Notes: generated by a model from the sequence alone, not told the origin. DNA of 64,000 bases from Symsagittifera roscoffensis (GCF_963678635.1 NC_087069.1:23408360-23472359), one strand, 5' to 3'. Shown: positions 50,712-62,859, counted from the first letter of the stretch. A program made the numbers and translations.

Positions 50712-51816
50712 TAAAACATGTTCATCTACAAAACTACGCGTGTCGTTAGTGTCGTTAGTTGTGTTTAAAGTATATTGTGGGAATGAGGGTAAGGTGATTG
50801 CTAGAAAATCTTTCGTGTTGGTGTGGTGTGGATGATTATTATATTCTCAGGCTGTTCCTGGTTTGGTCGGGAATGGATGGTTCGGGAATTTTCTTTTAAA
50901 AATGCGATAAGCTCGGTGAGTGCTATTTGATGATTCGGTGGATGTGGATGATTTTGCTAATGATGCAGTGTAAGCTGAGGAGGGTGTAGGAGTAGGTGGG
51001 TTTGAGGATTCTATTGTGGATGAAATTTGATTTATAGTGAGGATGTTAGGGTGTATTAGCTGTTGTTGTAGGGTGATAAAATTATCGAGTTCCTGGGAGA
51101 TTTGGGGGGTATCTGGAGAATTATTAGATGATCGGTCGGAATGAAATGGAGAATAGGTTGGGGTTACTTGTGAAGCATAAGAAGGAGTAGAAACGGATGG
51201 GAGTGGGTTATTTGGTGGGATCGGTTGAAAAGGGGGTTTTGAAAAAACTGAGGATCTGGTTTGAAAATTATTGGATGGAGATGGTTCGGAGTCTGCAAAT
51301 TCGTCAGGGGTTATTAAGTTGTGAAATGGAGTATAAAACTGAAATATCTGAATTAGTATCCGAATTCATGCTTGATGATATATTAATACTTGGAAAATCG
51401 GGTGGCGGGAAAACAAAAAGTGGTATTATTGGGATTGGAGTGTGGAGGTTGTTTGGATGGGAATTTGAGCGATGGAGGAATCCAAGTTGTCGGCTCATCG
51501 TGGGCTAAAAAAATGATTATTTTGAGACTGAAAAGCGGTGGTATGGGGTTGTTCTATAATTTGTTCATATGTATTATCATCTTGTGAATGATGTGTCATT
51601 ATATGTTGTATGGGACTTTGCGATATGTTTTGTCTAAACTTGGGTTATGTGTTATTGCTAGGTTTCGGAAATTACGTGGGACTAAGGATAATGGATGGTT
51701 ATGTGTTAGGGGTGGCAACTGTGGTGCGGTAGGTGTTACTTCTATGTTATTATGTTCTTCGTCGTATGTGTTCTGTCTTGTCGCTATTTTTGTATTATAT
51801 TCTTTTATTTGTGCGT

Positions 51817-54108
51817 CTAGAAGAATTTTGTTAATTGATGATGAAAAAATTCCAAAAATCCTGCAAATAGTATGCGTGCTACACTTGCTTGTCTATTTAC
51901 TTGTGTGTGTATAGCGCATGTGTTATAGATTCCTTTTAAAAGTGAAAAAAGAAATCCTATAAAGTTAAACATTGCGTATAGGATAGTTAATTTTTCTAAG
52001 ATGTAATAGGGCCATCCTAGAAAATCGAGAATTTCATTTTTTAGTGTAACAAAGCTAAAAATACTTATAGGTGAAATATCTTGTGGTCTGTATTTTTCAC
52101 CGTTTAGATATATATAGTCTTTAATGTCTTTAAAATATCCGCTATAATCTTGTGTATAAATATCTGCAAATCCTTCGGTTTCGGCAAGTTTGCGTAAATT
52201 TTGGTCAACTGATTGTCTTTGTATAGTGTCCATTTGTGTTAATAATTCTTGGAATTGTTGTGTTCTAATGTGGTGTTGGATATCTGATTTTGAATATATT
52301 CCAATTGATTGTAAATCAATATTTGGATTACGAGCAATAGCTCTGATGCTTTCGGGTGAAAATTTTGTGAGTGATTGCATTAACGTGGGGTATGGAGTCA
52401 GAAGATAATATTTATCTTCATCAGGGTTCAATTGTACTACATTGTGGCTGTTTTCTGATCCACATGGGACTGCGGTATCCCAAAAATATGTTTGTCTTGA
52501 AAGTGTGTCAATAAAATGTACCTTAATTTTATAAAAGATAGGGATTCTTTTATAGCAGCGTTTATCTTCAAAAACATATAGTGGTGATACTTTTTTGGTA
52601 CAAGTATAAAACCATAAAATGTTTCCTTCGTAGTCTAGAAAATTTCATTTATTTTCTGATAATAAATATCCTGCGTAGGGTAATTTTAACACTGCTAGTG
52701 CGAGTGATTGTAGGATTTGTGTCCTTTCTAATTCGCATAGTTGGTGAAGTGTTTCTAATTCGGAGAGTGACATTTCTTGAAAATTTCGACTAATCGTGTA
52801 GTCTAACTTCATATCTAAGTGGATATCATAGTGGATATTACCAAAATAAGTATTATTAATTAGTGATAGTTCTTGTAAACGTGTGCTTCTAGTGTAATGT
52901 GGCTTTAGTTTTCCACCAGGTTGACCATAACTTTTTTGAAAGTTAACTGGTATATATGATGTTCCTTCGTGTAGAGGGTGACCTGTGGCATAAGGGTCAA
53001 TTTTTATTTTTCCAGTGGTCATGTCGAAACCTTTTTCGTATTCAACTAATATTTCAGAATATTGTGTTTTTGTAAGTGGGTTTCTGTATTTGCATGCGAT
53101 TTTTGTTTCTTGATATATTTGGAAACGTGTTAATTTTTTTTCTATATTATGGAGATTTCGAAAATCAGTACTTTGTTTTCGTGATGGATGGACTTGTTCA
53201 TATGGAATTGATTGTATAAAATATTTTTACTGAAATTTTATCATTCGAGCGTGTTTTTTTGCTACTTGAAATGTTGTGCATGTATCTTCGGGAAACCAAA
53301 CAATTGTTGCTTGTGTCCGTGTTGTAGGATCACAATAACCTGGATCGTTTTTACAAGGTAATCTAACTCCTTGATAGATCATTGTGTTGTCGGATAAATC
53401 TCGTGTGAGTATTTTTTCGAGTTGTATTTTCCAATCAAAAAACATTACTTCTTGATATACTTTATTTGTTGTGTCTGCTTTGCAGTTTGATGGATTATTT
53501 ATACCAATGTGTGGTATCCAGTGCTTATCGTGTATGTCATAAGTTAATCTTCCGTGTGCGCCGTTGTATGGGTATTTTTCATCTAGTTTTATATGTCCTT
53601 GATATCTTTTAAGTTCTGCTTGATGTACAGAATCGGCAAAGACTTGAAAATATACTAGTTTTTTGTCGGTGTTTTTATTTCTTGTGATATTTAATCTGAG
53701 TAGCTCGTTTTTACAATCATCGGGATTTAGATTTAGAAGTCGTTCTACATTACTTTGGTAGAAAGATTCGTGGTCAAGTCGGTTTTTATTTCCGTTTGAA
53801 ACTTGTGAACAATGTACTTTCTTTTCGGAAAATGTTGCTGTAAATTTATATCCTGCGACTGTTGTTGCTCGGGCTTTTGAATACAGTGTCGCTATTAAAT
53901 TTGTAGATTCTATAGCTTGTGGTTCCGTTTCGCATTGTGACACTTGATTTATTGCATATTTGTGTAGTGTTTTTTGTTCATTTTCTTCACAATCGTAGTG
54001 TGTTACTAATAAGTCCTGGGGTCCTGTGCGGGGAGAAGGATTTGTGTTCTGATCGGAAAATGTTAGAAAAAGGATTTGTTGAAGTATCAATATTTTTAGA
54101 ATATACAT
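51817..54108 (-). pseudogene. env: Env-like membrane glycoprotein, one frame with two stop codons
   Basis: A single minus-strand frame of about 764 codons. N-terminal hydrophobic signal peptide (MYILKILILQQILFLTF), a Cys-bearing ectodomain, and a hydrophobic segment near the C-terminus (LTILYAMFNFIGFLFSLL), followed by a short basic tail. This is the layout of a type I viral fusion glycoprotein. It is interrupted by an in-frame TAA at about 53,227 and a TGA at about 52,643, so this copy cannot make the full protein. The middle part (HQLCELERTQ) gives me the impression of glycoproteins described from invertebrate negative-strand viruses and captured by LTR elements. That family link is uncertain. 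Overlaps the preceding ORF by 13 nt. Confidence 0.65.
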
Positions 54109-54866
54109 GTGTATGATAATCCTGAGTATGGGTTATAAAATGTGATGTAACCAATTGTCTTTTTGGTATATCTGTCGTATTTATATATAACTTCAGTTGT
54201 TATAAATGGTGGTGGTAGCGATTGAGCTGTTATATTGGGTGGGTTTAATGGGTAAGGATGTTGAGCAATGTTGTTAAATTTAACCGTGATTTCAAATTTT
54301 AATTGTAGACTATTTTGTTGGAGTATTTGGATGTTATGGTCACGAATGTCTTCGTGGATGTCTTGTCTATATTGTAGTCTATGGAGTTCCCAATTGTGGA
54401 GGCGGTTACCTTCTGGATGTTGTCCAAATAATGATGGGGGCGTTGTGAACGTGTTCCAATCTAATCTTAAAGGGATATTTGTTGATGATTGTTCTCGATA
54501 TCTAGCGTTGAGGTTATTTGGAAAATTTAGGGGGAAAGGCGTCGGTGAAATCTGGCTTATTGATGGTGTTGACGGTAGTGATAATGTTTCTGGTAGTGAT
54601 GATGATGTTGTTGTATCCGTAGAAATATCTATTGGGTCATTTTTTAAATTTGGTTCACCCTGTGTGAATGAGTGTGTTGTCCAATATGGTAGTCGTGATG
54701 TTTGATTGGGGGGGTTAAAGGGATTGTCACGTATTTGTTCAGATGTTGGTGTTGAACCTAAGTAATCTGAGGGTATACTTGAGGTGCTGCGTTGTGAAAG
54801 AGGTTTCCGGTAGTATGCTAATTGGGTTTTCTGGAGTACTTGGTGATGGGGATTGGGGTATATCAA
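54096..54866 (-). CDS. Pro/Ser/Thr-rich ORF upstream of env
   Basis: 256 codons. The first half is low complexity (Pro/Ser/Thr), the second half more ordered (LHNWELHRLQYRQDIHEDIR, then a Tyr-rich end). Ends 13 nt inside env. No known domain. It could be an independent accessory protein or a leader later joined to Env by splicing. The frame may have been longer upstream, where stops now occur. Confidence 0.5.
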   Translation of the reverse strand: MIYPNPHHQVLQKTQLAYYRKPLSQRSTSSIPSDYLGSTPTSEQIRDNPFNPPNQTSRLPYWTTHSFTQGEPNLKNDPIDISTDTTTSSSLPETLSLPSTPSISQISPTPFPLNFPNNLNARYREQSSTNIPLRLDWNTFTTPPSLFGQHPEGNRLHNWELHRLQYRQDIHEDIRDHNIQILQQNSLQLKFEITVKFNNIAQHPYPLNPPNITAQSLPPPFITTEVIYKYDRYTKKTIGYITFYNPYSGLSYTCIF

Positions 54867-55229
54867 AATGAACTCGGGAGGTTTGAAAATTTCTATTTTG
54901 TCGTGAATGTATAATTTGTCTATTTATTTCAACTGTATTTTGGTTTTGACTAATATTTCTTATTCTACTTAATTCTTGTGGTAATGTTGGCTACAAGTTA
55001 TTTGTTGGTTCACTTAGGGGTGCCTGTCGCTGAACTGGTTCTAATGGTTCAGATAAGCGAGCGTGTCGTTCTTCAAAAGTGTATGGGTTATCTTGCAAAT
55101 AAATTCGTGTGATGTTTGGGGGTTTTGGGTAGTTGTAGGTATTGTCGGGTTTTCTTGGGATGATGTCGGTGAAGACTGACTGTGTGATTGTTGGTTAGCA
55201 GTTTTTAAAGGTTGTCTGATTGATTTTTC
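54867..55229 (-). other. Stretch between small ORFs, decayed coding character
   Basis: Pro/Ser/Asn-rich frames resembling the ORF at 54,096-54,866 are visible on the minus strand but broken by stops. Likely its lost N-terminal part. Confidence 0.4.
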
Positions 55230-55418
55230 TTAGTGAAAAAATTTATGTTTATTGTAGTATTTTTCAAGGAAAAGAAATAAAAGGATTGTTGCTAAGGCGA
55301 ATGTTATGATTGCCTTTTTTATACATTTGCATATTGTCAATATTAGGGATGATAAAAATGTTATAAAAATTACAAATAGTAAAAAAATATCTGTTCTACT
55401 AAAAATGGTTCGTATCAT
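55230..55418 (-). CDS. Small predicted membrane protein
   Basis: 62 codons with two hydrophobic spans (DIFLLFVIFITFLSSLILTI and IITFALATILLFLFL) separated by a basic CKCIKK turn, giving a hairpin topology. It lies between integrase and env, where viroporin-like small proteins could sit, but AT-rich DNA easily gives such peptides by chance. Confidence 0.3.
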   Translation of the reverse strand: MIRTIFSRTDIFLLFVIFITFLSSLILTICKCIKKAIITFALATILLFLFLEKYYNKHKFFH

Positions 55419-56310
55419 TTAAATAAACTTTGGGTTATCGTACCTGTGATTATGGTCAATGATTTGGGAAAGTTGGAGATATATTTCAAATAGGGAGTAG
55501 AAAATTTTAAAAAATATTGCAAAAAATGATTAAAATTATTATAAAAGCTTCAAAAGTATCAAAGAGAAATATGAATAAAAGTTTAAGTATTGTTAAAAAG
55601 TTTATGAAAATGTTGAAAGTTGTATTGACTGATCGAGAGAAGAGAATTTAAGAAATGGCTTCTTGGTCGAATATTTTTTGTTGTTTGGGGCGATTTTCAA
55701 GTGTGGTTGAATTATTTATTGATTTTTTGACAAGTGGGTTGAGTTTTGTGAAAAATTGTTGGGGACAAATTTTATGGTATTCGGGAGGTCTTCTTTGCTT
55801 TATTTTTATTTGTCAGGTGATCTGGGGTATTTTTGACATTTTTGTACTTTAGGCTAAATTAATATGGTCGTATTTTTACTTTAGGCTAATTTATCATTTT
55901 TGGTTGGGGGGTTTTTGAGGTCTAAGTTGGGAAAATATTGTTGGTCTTTGCGTTATTAGATAAGGAAGGGTTATGATATTATGGTGGTATTTATTTTAGT
56001 TGTCAAGTTTGAGTAGTTTGCTTATTTTTGACCTGGAGGTTGTTAAGTTATAGTTATAGATATGCCTCGAGTTTAATATCTTTCGTCTAATTGGTTTGTG
56101 TTATGGTTATAGAAGGTGACGGATTGAATGAATCCTATTGGCTAATTTTGAACCAGAATTGTTGCGTGTTTGTCAGCATGTTATTTTGAAAAATGAAAGT
56201 TCAAAATGATTCAGAGGTGCAAAGATTATTAATTTTAAAATTAAAGCTGTTTTTCATATTCAACTTTCTTTAATATTTTAGATTGTGGGATGAATGTTTT
56301 GTAGTTTTTA
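55419..56310. other. Spacer between integrase end and membrane ORF
   Basis: AT-rich. The only open frame of note is a 65-codon hydrophobic one on the plus strand (55,655-55,852), opposite to the element's coding direction and unsupported. Confidence 0.4.
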
Positions 56311-56617
56311 CGTGGTTGATTTCTAAGTCGTGATGACTCTCTATGTTCTGATTTCTCGACTTGTTCTTGTGGTATAATTTTGTCTATCATTTTTCTATTT
56401 TTCCCCTCTTTTTGAGGTATTTTTTGATCTAGCTTTTTGTATTGTTTTGGGTTGTAGTTGGTTTTTTATTTTGTTTTTCAAGGTGAATGTCGTTTTGTTC
56501 ATTTATTTCATTTTCCGTATGTGGGTGATTTTGAATAACTTTTAAACCTGTGAAAGAATATAATTGAGTTAATTCGCGTAGTGCGTATTATTTTGGGTAG
56601 TAAGGCAATAGATTGTT

Positions 56618-56842
56618 TCAATGTTGAACAATTTCTTTTTGGTCTGAATTGGTGATTTTATAGGTTACGTCAAGGGGTTTGGCAATTATTTGGTATGGTC
56701 CTTTGCGATGGCGTTGTAATTTTTTAGAAGTTCCTTTTTGTGTATTAAAATTAGATATTAAGACAAATGATCCAATCTTTAAATCTGAGGCTGGTGTAAA
56801 GCGTGAATTAATTTGTTCGTTAATGTTTTGCCTTTGTAACAA
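56618..56842 (-). pseudogene. pol: Integrase C-terminal (GPY/F) module
   Basis: Reads INSRFTPASDLKIGSFVL and then RHRKGPYQIIAKP, the GPY/F motif that closes many Ty3/Gypsy and retroviral integrases. Stops on both sides separate it from the core at 56,997-57,473. Confidence 0.75.
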
Positions 56843-56996
56843 TTTTTTTGTTATTCTTTGGTAAATTTCATTGTGTTTTTTATCTCTATTTAAAATCCAT
56901 TCGGTGTGTGTACCGGAGGCTAATTTAGGAAATTGTGGGTGATGAAAATGATCTTCATCATGCGTGTGTAAAGGTAGGTTATAACAAACTGAGTCT

Positions 56997-57473
56997 TTAT
57001 TTGGTTGGCAATGACCTTGTGCATTTTTTATGAGAGTTTGCTGTAAACATAATTGGTTTACGTGGCTTTTGATTAAAAACCATTTCGTATGGTGACATTC
57101 CTATAGTTGTCGTAATTTGTGAATTATATGCTAAGGGAAATAATTTTACATTTGCTGACCATTCTGTGTATCTTGTATCATTTCCGTTTATGATACATCT
57201 AAGATATTCTTGTAGTGAACGGTTCATACCTTCGACTAAACCGTTTGACCAAGGTGCATGAGATGTACACGGTTTGTGTTTGATGTTATATAAGTGACAT
57301 AGTGTGATGATTTCATTATTTATGAATTCTGTACCGTTGTCTGTAACTAAGATTTCGGGTAATCCGAATTTAGCTATCCAGTGTACATAAAGTGTTGTGT
57401 AAGCATAATAAGCGTTACAATGTGGTACTGGGTTGAGTGCTACATATTGTGTAAATGCATCAACAATTACCAT
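56997..57473 (-). pseudogene. pol: Integrase catalytic core
   Basis: DDE core: IVDAFTQYVAL after the first catalytic strand, VTDNGTEFI with the second Asp, and SNGLVEGMNRSLQEYL with the Glu. Core of normal length. It is separated from the upstream zinc-binding part by one in-frame TAA at about 57,475; otherwise the frame is unbroken. Confidence 0.85.
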
Positions 57474-57476
57474 AAT

Positions 57477-57977
57477 TTAGGATTTTCCTTCAGAGGATGG
57501 TGAAATTGGTCCTTTTGTATCGAATGAAATACGATGGTTAAAATATAAACTTTGTCCTTTAAAATCTTGTTTTTGTGCTATTTGTTTTTGATTTGGATAA
57601 GGTTTATTTAGCTGACATACTATAAAATCATTGCATAGTACTTTTATCCAAATTGGTGCATTTGGGAAATAAAGATTTTGTGTAAAATTTGAATATGGTT
57701 TCTCTGATCCAGAGTGTCCTTTAGTGTTTTGTGTATGTGAAATGTTAAAAGCTATTAGAATCATACTTAAAGGGAGACAGGCAACTGTAGAGTCATTTAA
57801 TTGATATTCTAGAAGGTCTGTGTTTTCATTAATTGTTGTATTATAAAGTTTTCGGAAATATCGGAGGAGTGTTTTATTTCCTAAAATTGTGGTATCTGCC
57901 TTTACGGGCTTAGTTTTGTATTTGTGCCATAATTTTGGTTGTCTAATTACTGGGTCAAGATTTTGATATTCTTTCAA
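57477..57977 (-). pseudogene. pol: Integrase N-terminal zinc-binding domain
   Basis: HHCC pattern with a GHSGSEKPY stretch and VLCNDFIVCQLNK (Cys-X4-Cys). Continues to FDTKGPISP, which carries the first catalytic Asp, then meets an in-frame TAA. Precedes the core without frameshift. Confidence 0.8.
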
Positions 57978-58149
57978 GATTTCAATTGTAATTTTATCTG
58001 TTGGAGGGAGAAAAATTTTTTCAATTTCTAATTTAGATAGGGGAATTGTGTCAAATGGGTCATGGAGGTCAATGACTTGATTTATTGTGTATTTTGAATC
58101 ATTTGTTTGTGGTCCTGATAAATTTATTTTATCAGTTAAATTTTCTTTT

Positions 58150-58833
58150 TCAATTAACGGAAAAAAGGTCTTTTTTATGCGAGTGGTGTTTTATTCGTTT
58201 TTGTTGGGTGTTATTTTTTATCCATTGTGAGTATGGAATTGGTTTGAAAGTTGATGTTCCTAGTAGATCAACTTCGTAGTGATTATTTTGGCAATCTAAG
58301 TAAAGTGGGAAATGTTGTAGGTTATTTATTTGTGATTGTTCAATGTCAGTTTTTACTGCATATTTGCATTCTAGTCGGGGTGATGTTTCGTCTTTTGCAA
58401 GGTAAAATTTTATATTTTTGGGTATTTCAACTGTAGTTTTTCGTGTAAGTAATTCAGGTGGTGTATTTCGACTTGATTTATCTGGTAATGCAAGATTCTT
58501 TCCTGCTGTCCAAACTATATGTAAGTTTGGAAATTTCATTAGAATTAATTGAAATCTATAAACTCGTTGATTGGGATTTGACTTTTGTGTAAAGAGAAAA
58601 ATGATTGGTTTATGATCTGTGAATAGAACTGTTGGATGTTTTGATCCAAGTATCAGAAATTCATATTCTGTAAGTGTATGAATTATAGCTGTACATTCTC
58701 TCATTAGAGTTGAGAGTCGTAGCTCTGCTTGAGTGAATAATCGGGAATTTGGTGATATAAGGTTCATTTTTTTTGTACCACTGTGTGATTGTAGTAATGC
58801 TGCGCCGATGCCAAAATTTGAAGCATCGCACAT
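58150..58833 (-). pseudogene. pol: RNase H and connector
   Basis: Ty3/Gypsy RNase H: CDASNFGIGAALLQ (Asp), LMRECTAIIHTL (Glu), VLFTDHKPIIFLF (Asp) and a final NLALPDKSSRN (Asp). The acidic residues are all present. A stop between 58,833 and the RT at 58,898 interrupts the polyprotein. Confidence 0.85.
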
Positions 58834-58897
58834 TGCATAGAATGGTTGATTTGGATCTGGAATTGTGTTGTTTGAAGTTTATTCAGTTAGAAGTTTT

Positions 58898-59464
58898 TTA
58901 AATTTCTTCAAATCGTGTTTGATGTTCAGTGGTCCATTCAAAATTATTTTGTTGTCTGAGGATATTATAGAACGGTCTTAAATATAATTGCATTTTATAA
59001 ACGTACTTGCTTAAGAAATTTAACATTCCAAGGAATTCTTGGATTTTCTTTTTGTTTGTTGGTGGTTGAAGTTTTTGGATAGCATCAATGTGTGATTTTA
59101 ATGGAGTGATTGTGTTTCTTTCTATATTATGTCCTAAAAATTTAACTCGTGTTAAAAAGAAGTGTGATTTATCGGGGGCGGCCTTCAGCTTTTCGTTCTG
59201 AAGTATTTTATGATAGTGTTCTAAAACTGTAAACATTTCTACTTTTGTCTGTGATTGCATAAAATCATCGTCTAAATAGGTGATTGCGTTTTTAATGAGT
59301 ATTAGTGGTCTAAAAATTTTGCTCATAAAAGCTGAAAATGCTGCTGGTCCTATGGAAATTCCATAGAATAGGCGGTTGAATTCATATTGTTGATTTCCAA
59401 TAACAAATTGTGTTAAACGTCGTGATTGTTCATCTAGTGGCATTTGATTGTATGCACTATTCAT
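58898..59464 (-). pseudogene. pol: Reverse transcriptase palm and thumb
   Basis: Contains NSAYNQMPLDEQSRR, FGYG-equivalent LFYGISIGPAAFSAFM, the catalytic ITYLDDDFM (YLDD form) and FLGHNIERN, all in order for Ty3/Gypsy RT. The upstream part (59,470-59,645, VIILAKGESLK and VLDARYLNS) is in the same frame. Stops at about 59,648 and about 58,880 break the polyprotein. Confidence 0.85.
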
Positions 59465-59647
59465 ATCTGCGGTTGTAAAGTATTTTCCGTTTATTTTTGT
59501 TAAAATAACTTGTATTGGTTCAATAGGCCAATAGCATTTCGATTCGTCTATTAGTGAATTGAGGTATCTAGCGTCTAAAACTATTTTTAATGATTCTCCT
59601 TTTGCTAGGATGATAACAGGGTTAATAAATGTGTTACCTTTTGGTTG

Positions 59648-60300
59648 TTATTCTTTAATTACTTGTGAGATAATTTTGTATTGTTCTAAAATATCAAGTA
59701 ATTTGTTTACTTTGTCATGTAAATGAATTGGTACTTTAGTAACTCTTTGTTTTTTGAATACTGCGTCAGGTTTTAACGGGAGATGTAGTGATGAACTGAT
59801 TTTCCCAACATCAAAGTTTGATGTTGCGTAGACTGTTGAATATTTTAATAGTTGTTTTGCTAGTTTGTCAAATTCGATTTGTGTAATTTGTGAGTGTTCA
59901 GAGTTAAACATCGTTTAAAATTGTTGTTGTTCTTTTGTGTAATTTGTTATATTGAATTTGTTATATTGGTTTAAAATATGGTGTTTTTGTGAAATAATCT
60001 GTGTTTCTCTTTTCATTGCTTATTATGTTATTTATGGATAGTTCTTCGTTAAGAATTGTGGATTGGCAAATATCTAATAATTGGAGTATATTATTAACGC
60101 GGTATGCTATTTCATGTATGGGTGAGGTTGTAGCGTTTGTTTCGCAATATCCTAAAAGTCATAAGGGTAATGTTACTTCATACGGTGTATTGTTGTACAA
60201 GTGTAGTGAAATGATGTCGGAATTCGTGTTTTTCAAATATTTTATAGATGAAATCGTGATTTTGAAAAACTTGTGAATAGGTTTAAATTCAAAGTCTGAC
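59648..60300 (-). pseudogene. pol: Protease-RT linker and RT N-terminus
   Basis: 59,911-59,648 encodes KVPIHLHDKVNKLLDILEQY, the usual start of the RT fingers region. Further right, 60,280-60,000 reads LYNNTPYEVTLPL and LLGYCET, a linker typical of these polyproteins, with one in-frame TGA. Frame differs from the gag-protease ORF. Confidence 0.7.
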
Positions 60301-60444
60301 TTAAAAAGTTGTTGTTTATTTTGACTTTTATCATACTGGTGAATTTGTTTTATTGAAAAGTTATATATATTTCCTGATAGTGGTTTCAGGTGTTTCCGTT
60401 GTTGGTTATAAATTGGATAAAATTTTGAGAAGAATGGTGGTTGT

Positions 60445-62781
60445 TTATTTAATCTTTGAAAAAATGTTAGAGCTGTTTTTTTTTGTTTTTGTGTACTTAT
60501 CTTTGATCAGTATTTTACTATTCATGATGTTGATTGTTGGTATATATTTTGATATAAATGGTATGCCAATGATATTGTGTTTAATATCAGTAATATGAAA
60601 TATTTGTTTAAATGGTTTGTTTAGAGTTTTATTTTGTTCCATTGTTCTTGTGGGGAGAAGGAATAATTGGATTTTTCCATAATTTACTAATGTTGATCCT
60701 TGTGCTGTTGCTAGTTTACTAGAGGTTGCAAGAGGCGTTAATTTTGGAGGTAATATTTTGATTTCATTCCATGTGGGAATATTAATTATGTTTGATTCTG
60801 CTCCTGAATCAATTAAAAAATCAATTTCAAGATCTGGTGGTTGAAATTCTTTGGTTCTTGGACTTTCTAAGAGAAATGGTATTGTCCAAATTTTTTCTCT
60901 GGGTCGTTCTTTTTGTATATTTTGATAAATATGATTTGTGTTTAAACATTTTGTTTTGTCTTTTTCATCGGGTTTATTTACCGTTTTAATTTCGTTTATT
61001 TCTTGTGCAGTTTGTGTAGTATTGATGGGTTCAATATAATAATTGTGAAGGAGTTCCAATTGATTTTCATATATATGTGATATAAAAGGTTGTTCATATA
61101 TGATAGGTTCGTAGTCGTTTTCGACTGTTATCATATTTACGGAGATGGTATTTTCTGTATCACTTTCTGTATCTGATGATCCACAGTTTATTTGATTTAG
61201 TTGTAGTTCGTTACTTCCTGTGTCATCAATACCTGGGGGGTCTGATGTTGTTTCTTTATTTGACTGTACTTGAATAATATGTCGTTGATGTTTTGGTGTA
61301 CTACTTCTGTATCGATGTTTAGAATTATTATAATGGGTAATATTCCTATGTGGTGACTGGGAATAATTTCTATATTGATTATTATAACTTGAATTTCGAT
61401 TTTGAGAATCATTCCGTGATCTGTTTTGATAATTGTCATTTGATCTGTGATAGTTTGATCTATTATATGAGTTATTTCTTGACCGATTGTTCGGATAATT
61501 CTGATTTCGATTGTTCGAATAACTTCTATTTCGATTATGTGAATAGTTTCTATTTTTGTTGTAAGATGAGTTTCGTGATTGATTATTGGAATAGTGTTTA
61601 TTTCTTGGGTTTGATTGGGAACTGGATCTAGAAACAAATTGTGTTGCATTGGAATTTGATCTCGAAGAGTTATTTCGACTATTTGATCGATTATCATTAT
61701 TTTGTGAAGAATTCTGTGTATTTCTTCGTTCTGGTGATCTTCCTCTATAACTTGAGTTATATGGTGATTGATTCCTTGTGTAATTGGTGTTGTTCGGAAG
61801 TGGTTTTCCTGAACTGTTGTTACTATATATATTTTTGTTTGGTAGATTTTGATCTTTTTTCTTATATTGATAGAACGATTTATTTGGTTCTTTATGCTTT
61901 TGAGGTTTGTTTTGGTTATCTTGTTGTTTTTGTCTACATTCGGAAATACTGTGTCCGTATCGTCGGCAATAATTACACCATTTTTTGAAAGATGGTTTGC
62001 CTTTAAAATTTGGGTGTTTTTCATAAATATTTAGTAATTCAGTGATTTTTTCAACTAGGTCTGTATCTGATTCCTGTATGTTATTTATATGTGTAGTGTT
62101 TGTTTCAATTCGATTAACAGATTGTAGTTTTAGATTTTCTGTTTCTTCAAGTTTCATTGTGATTTCCGCTTGCTCTAGTTTGTCTATTAGTTTTCGAAAA
62201 TCTAAATCTGGCTCTCGAATTGAGGAAGCATGAGATGCTCTCTTTTTTATTGCTATTTTCCGTAATTGAGGTGTTAAGGTCATCATTAAAATTTCTGTCA
62301 TTTTTGTGTTTTTATAGTCATGTGTATTAAGTGAATATGCTTTTCGAACTAGTGTTTCGATACTTACTGCTAATTGTTTGATGGTTTCATTTGGTAATCT
62401 GCGAATTTCATTACATAAAACTCTTTGGTGTTGTTTATTTCTTTCGGAGTTAATCATTTTTGAAAATTCTTGTGTAACTCTTTTCCAGTCTGATTTTATT
62501 TCTATAGGTAATACTGAAAACCATTTTTGAGCTGCGCCATCTAAGGTTGTTTGTATCAATGCTGTGCGTCTATGTATCGAATTTTGATGTAGTGGCGTAT
62601 TAATTGGTTCAGGTCCTATATTTAAAATTAAATTTGCTGTTACTGCATTTAAATAATCTTCTACAGAATATTCAGGATCTGTTCCTGTAAATACCATCAG
62701 TGGTTTATTTGATGTTATTGATGATCCACCCATGAGGTATGGATTCATTGTCATTTGTAGTGATTCTGCGGCATTTGGCAT
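60445..62781 (-). CDS. gag: Gag with zinc knuckle and aspartic protease
   Basis: 778 codons. Retrotransposon capsid region about 30-200 (DPEYSVEDYL, TALIQTTLDGAAQKWF, KMINSERNKQ, RKAYSLN). Zinc knuckle CNYCRRYGHSISEC (CX2CX4HX4C) at about 270. Then ~230 residues very rich in Asn/Ser/Arg/Tyr, likely disordered and RNA-binding. Then an aspartic protease, DFLIDSGAESNIINIPTW (about 690), with DSGA in place of DTGA. The frame is open upstream past this ATG to one TAA at 62,860 and then on to the window edge, so the ATG at 62,781 may not be the original start. Gag and protease are fused in one frame. Confidence 0.85.
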   Translation of the reverse strand: MPNAAESLQMTMNPYLMGGSSITSNKPLMVFTGTDPEYSVEDYLNAVTANLILNIGPEPINTPLHQNSIHRRTALIQTTLDGAAQKWFSVLPIEIKSDWKRVTQEFSKMINSERNKQHQRVLCNEIRRLPNETIKQLAVSIETLVRKAYSLNTHDYKNTKMTEILMMTLTPQLRKIAIKKRASHASSIREPDLDFRKLIDKLEQAEITMKLEETENLKLQSVNRIETNTTHINNIQESDTDLVEKITELLNIYEKHPNFKGKPSFKKWCNYCRRYGHSISECRQKQQDNQNKPQKHKEPNKSFYQYKKKDQNLPNKNIYSNNSSGKPLPNNTNYTRNQSPYNSSYRGRSPERRNTQNSSQNNDNRSNSRNNSSRSNSNATQFVSRSSSQSNPRNKHYSNNQSRNSSYNKNRNYSHNRNRSYSNNRNQNYPNNRSRNNSYNRSNYHRSNDNYQNRSRNDSQNRNSSYNNQYRNYSQSPHRNITHYNNSKHRYRSSTPKHQRHIIQVQSNKETTSDPPGIDDTGSNELQLNQINCGSSDTESDTENTISVNMITVENDYEPIIYEQPFISHIYENQLELLHNYYIEPINTTQTAQEINEIKTVNKPDEKDKTKCLNTNHIYQNIQKERPREKIWTIPFLLESPRTKEFQPPDLEIDFLIDSGAESNIINIPTWNEIKILPPKLTPLATSSKLATAQGSTLVNYGKIQLFLLPTRTMEQNKTLNKPFKQIFHITDIKHNIIGIPFISKYIPTINIMNSKILIKDKYTKTKKNSSNIFSKIK

Positions 62782-62859
62782 TTGCGAAAAAATTGAAAGT
62801 TGATTTTTTGTTATTTCGTGATGCTGAAGATAATATGGAAGTGGTATTTCATTTTGCTT

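Noticed and set aside
55655-55852. Plus-strand hydrophobic 65-codon frame
   Set aside because: Opposite to the coding direction of the element, in AT-rich DNA where such peptides arise by chance, with no second copy.
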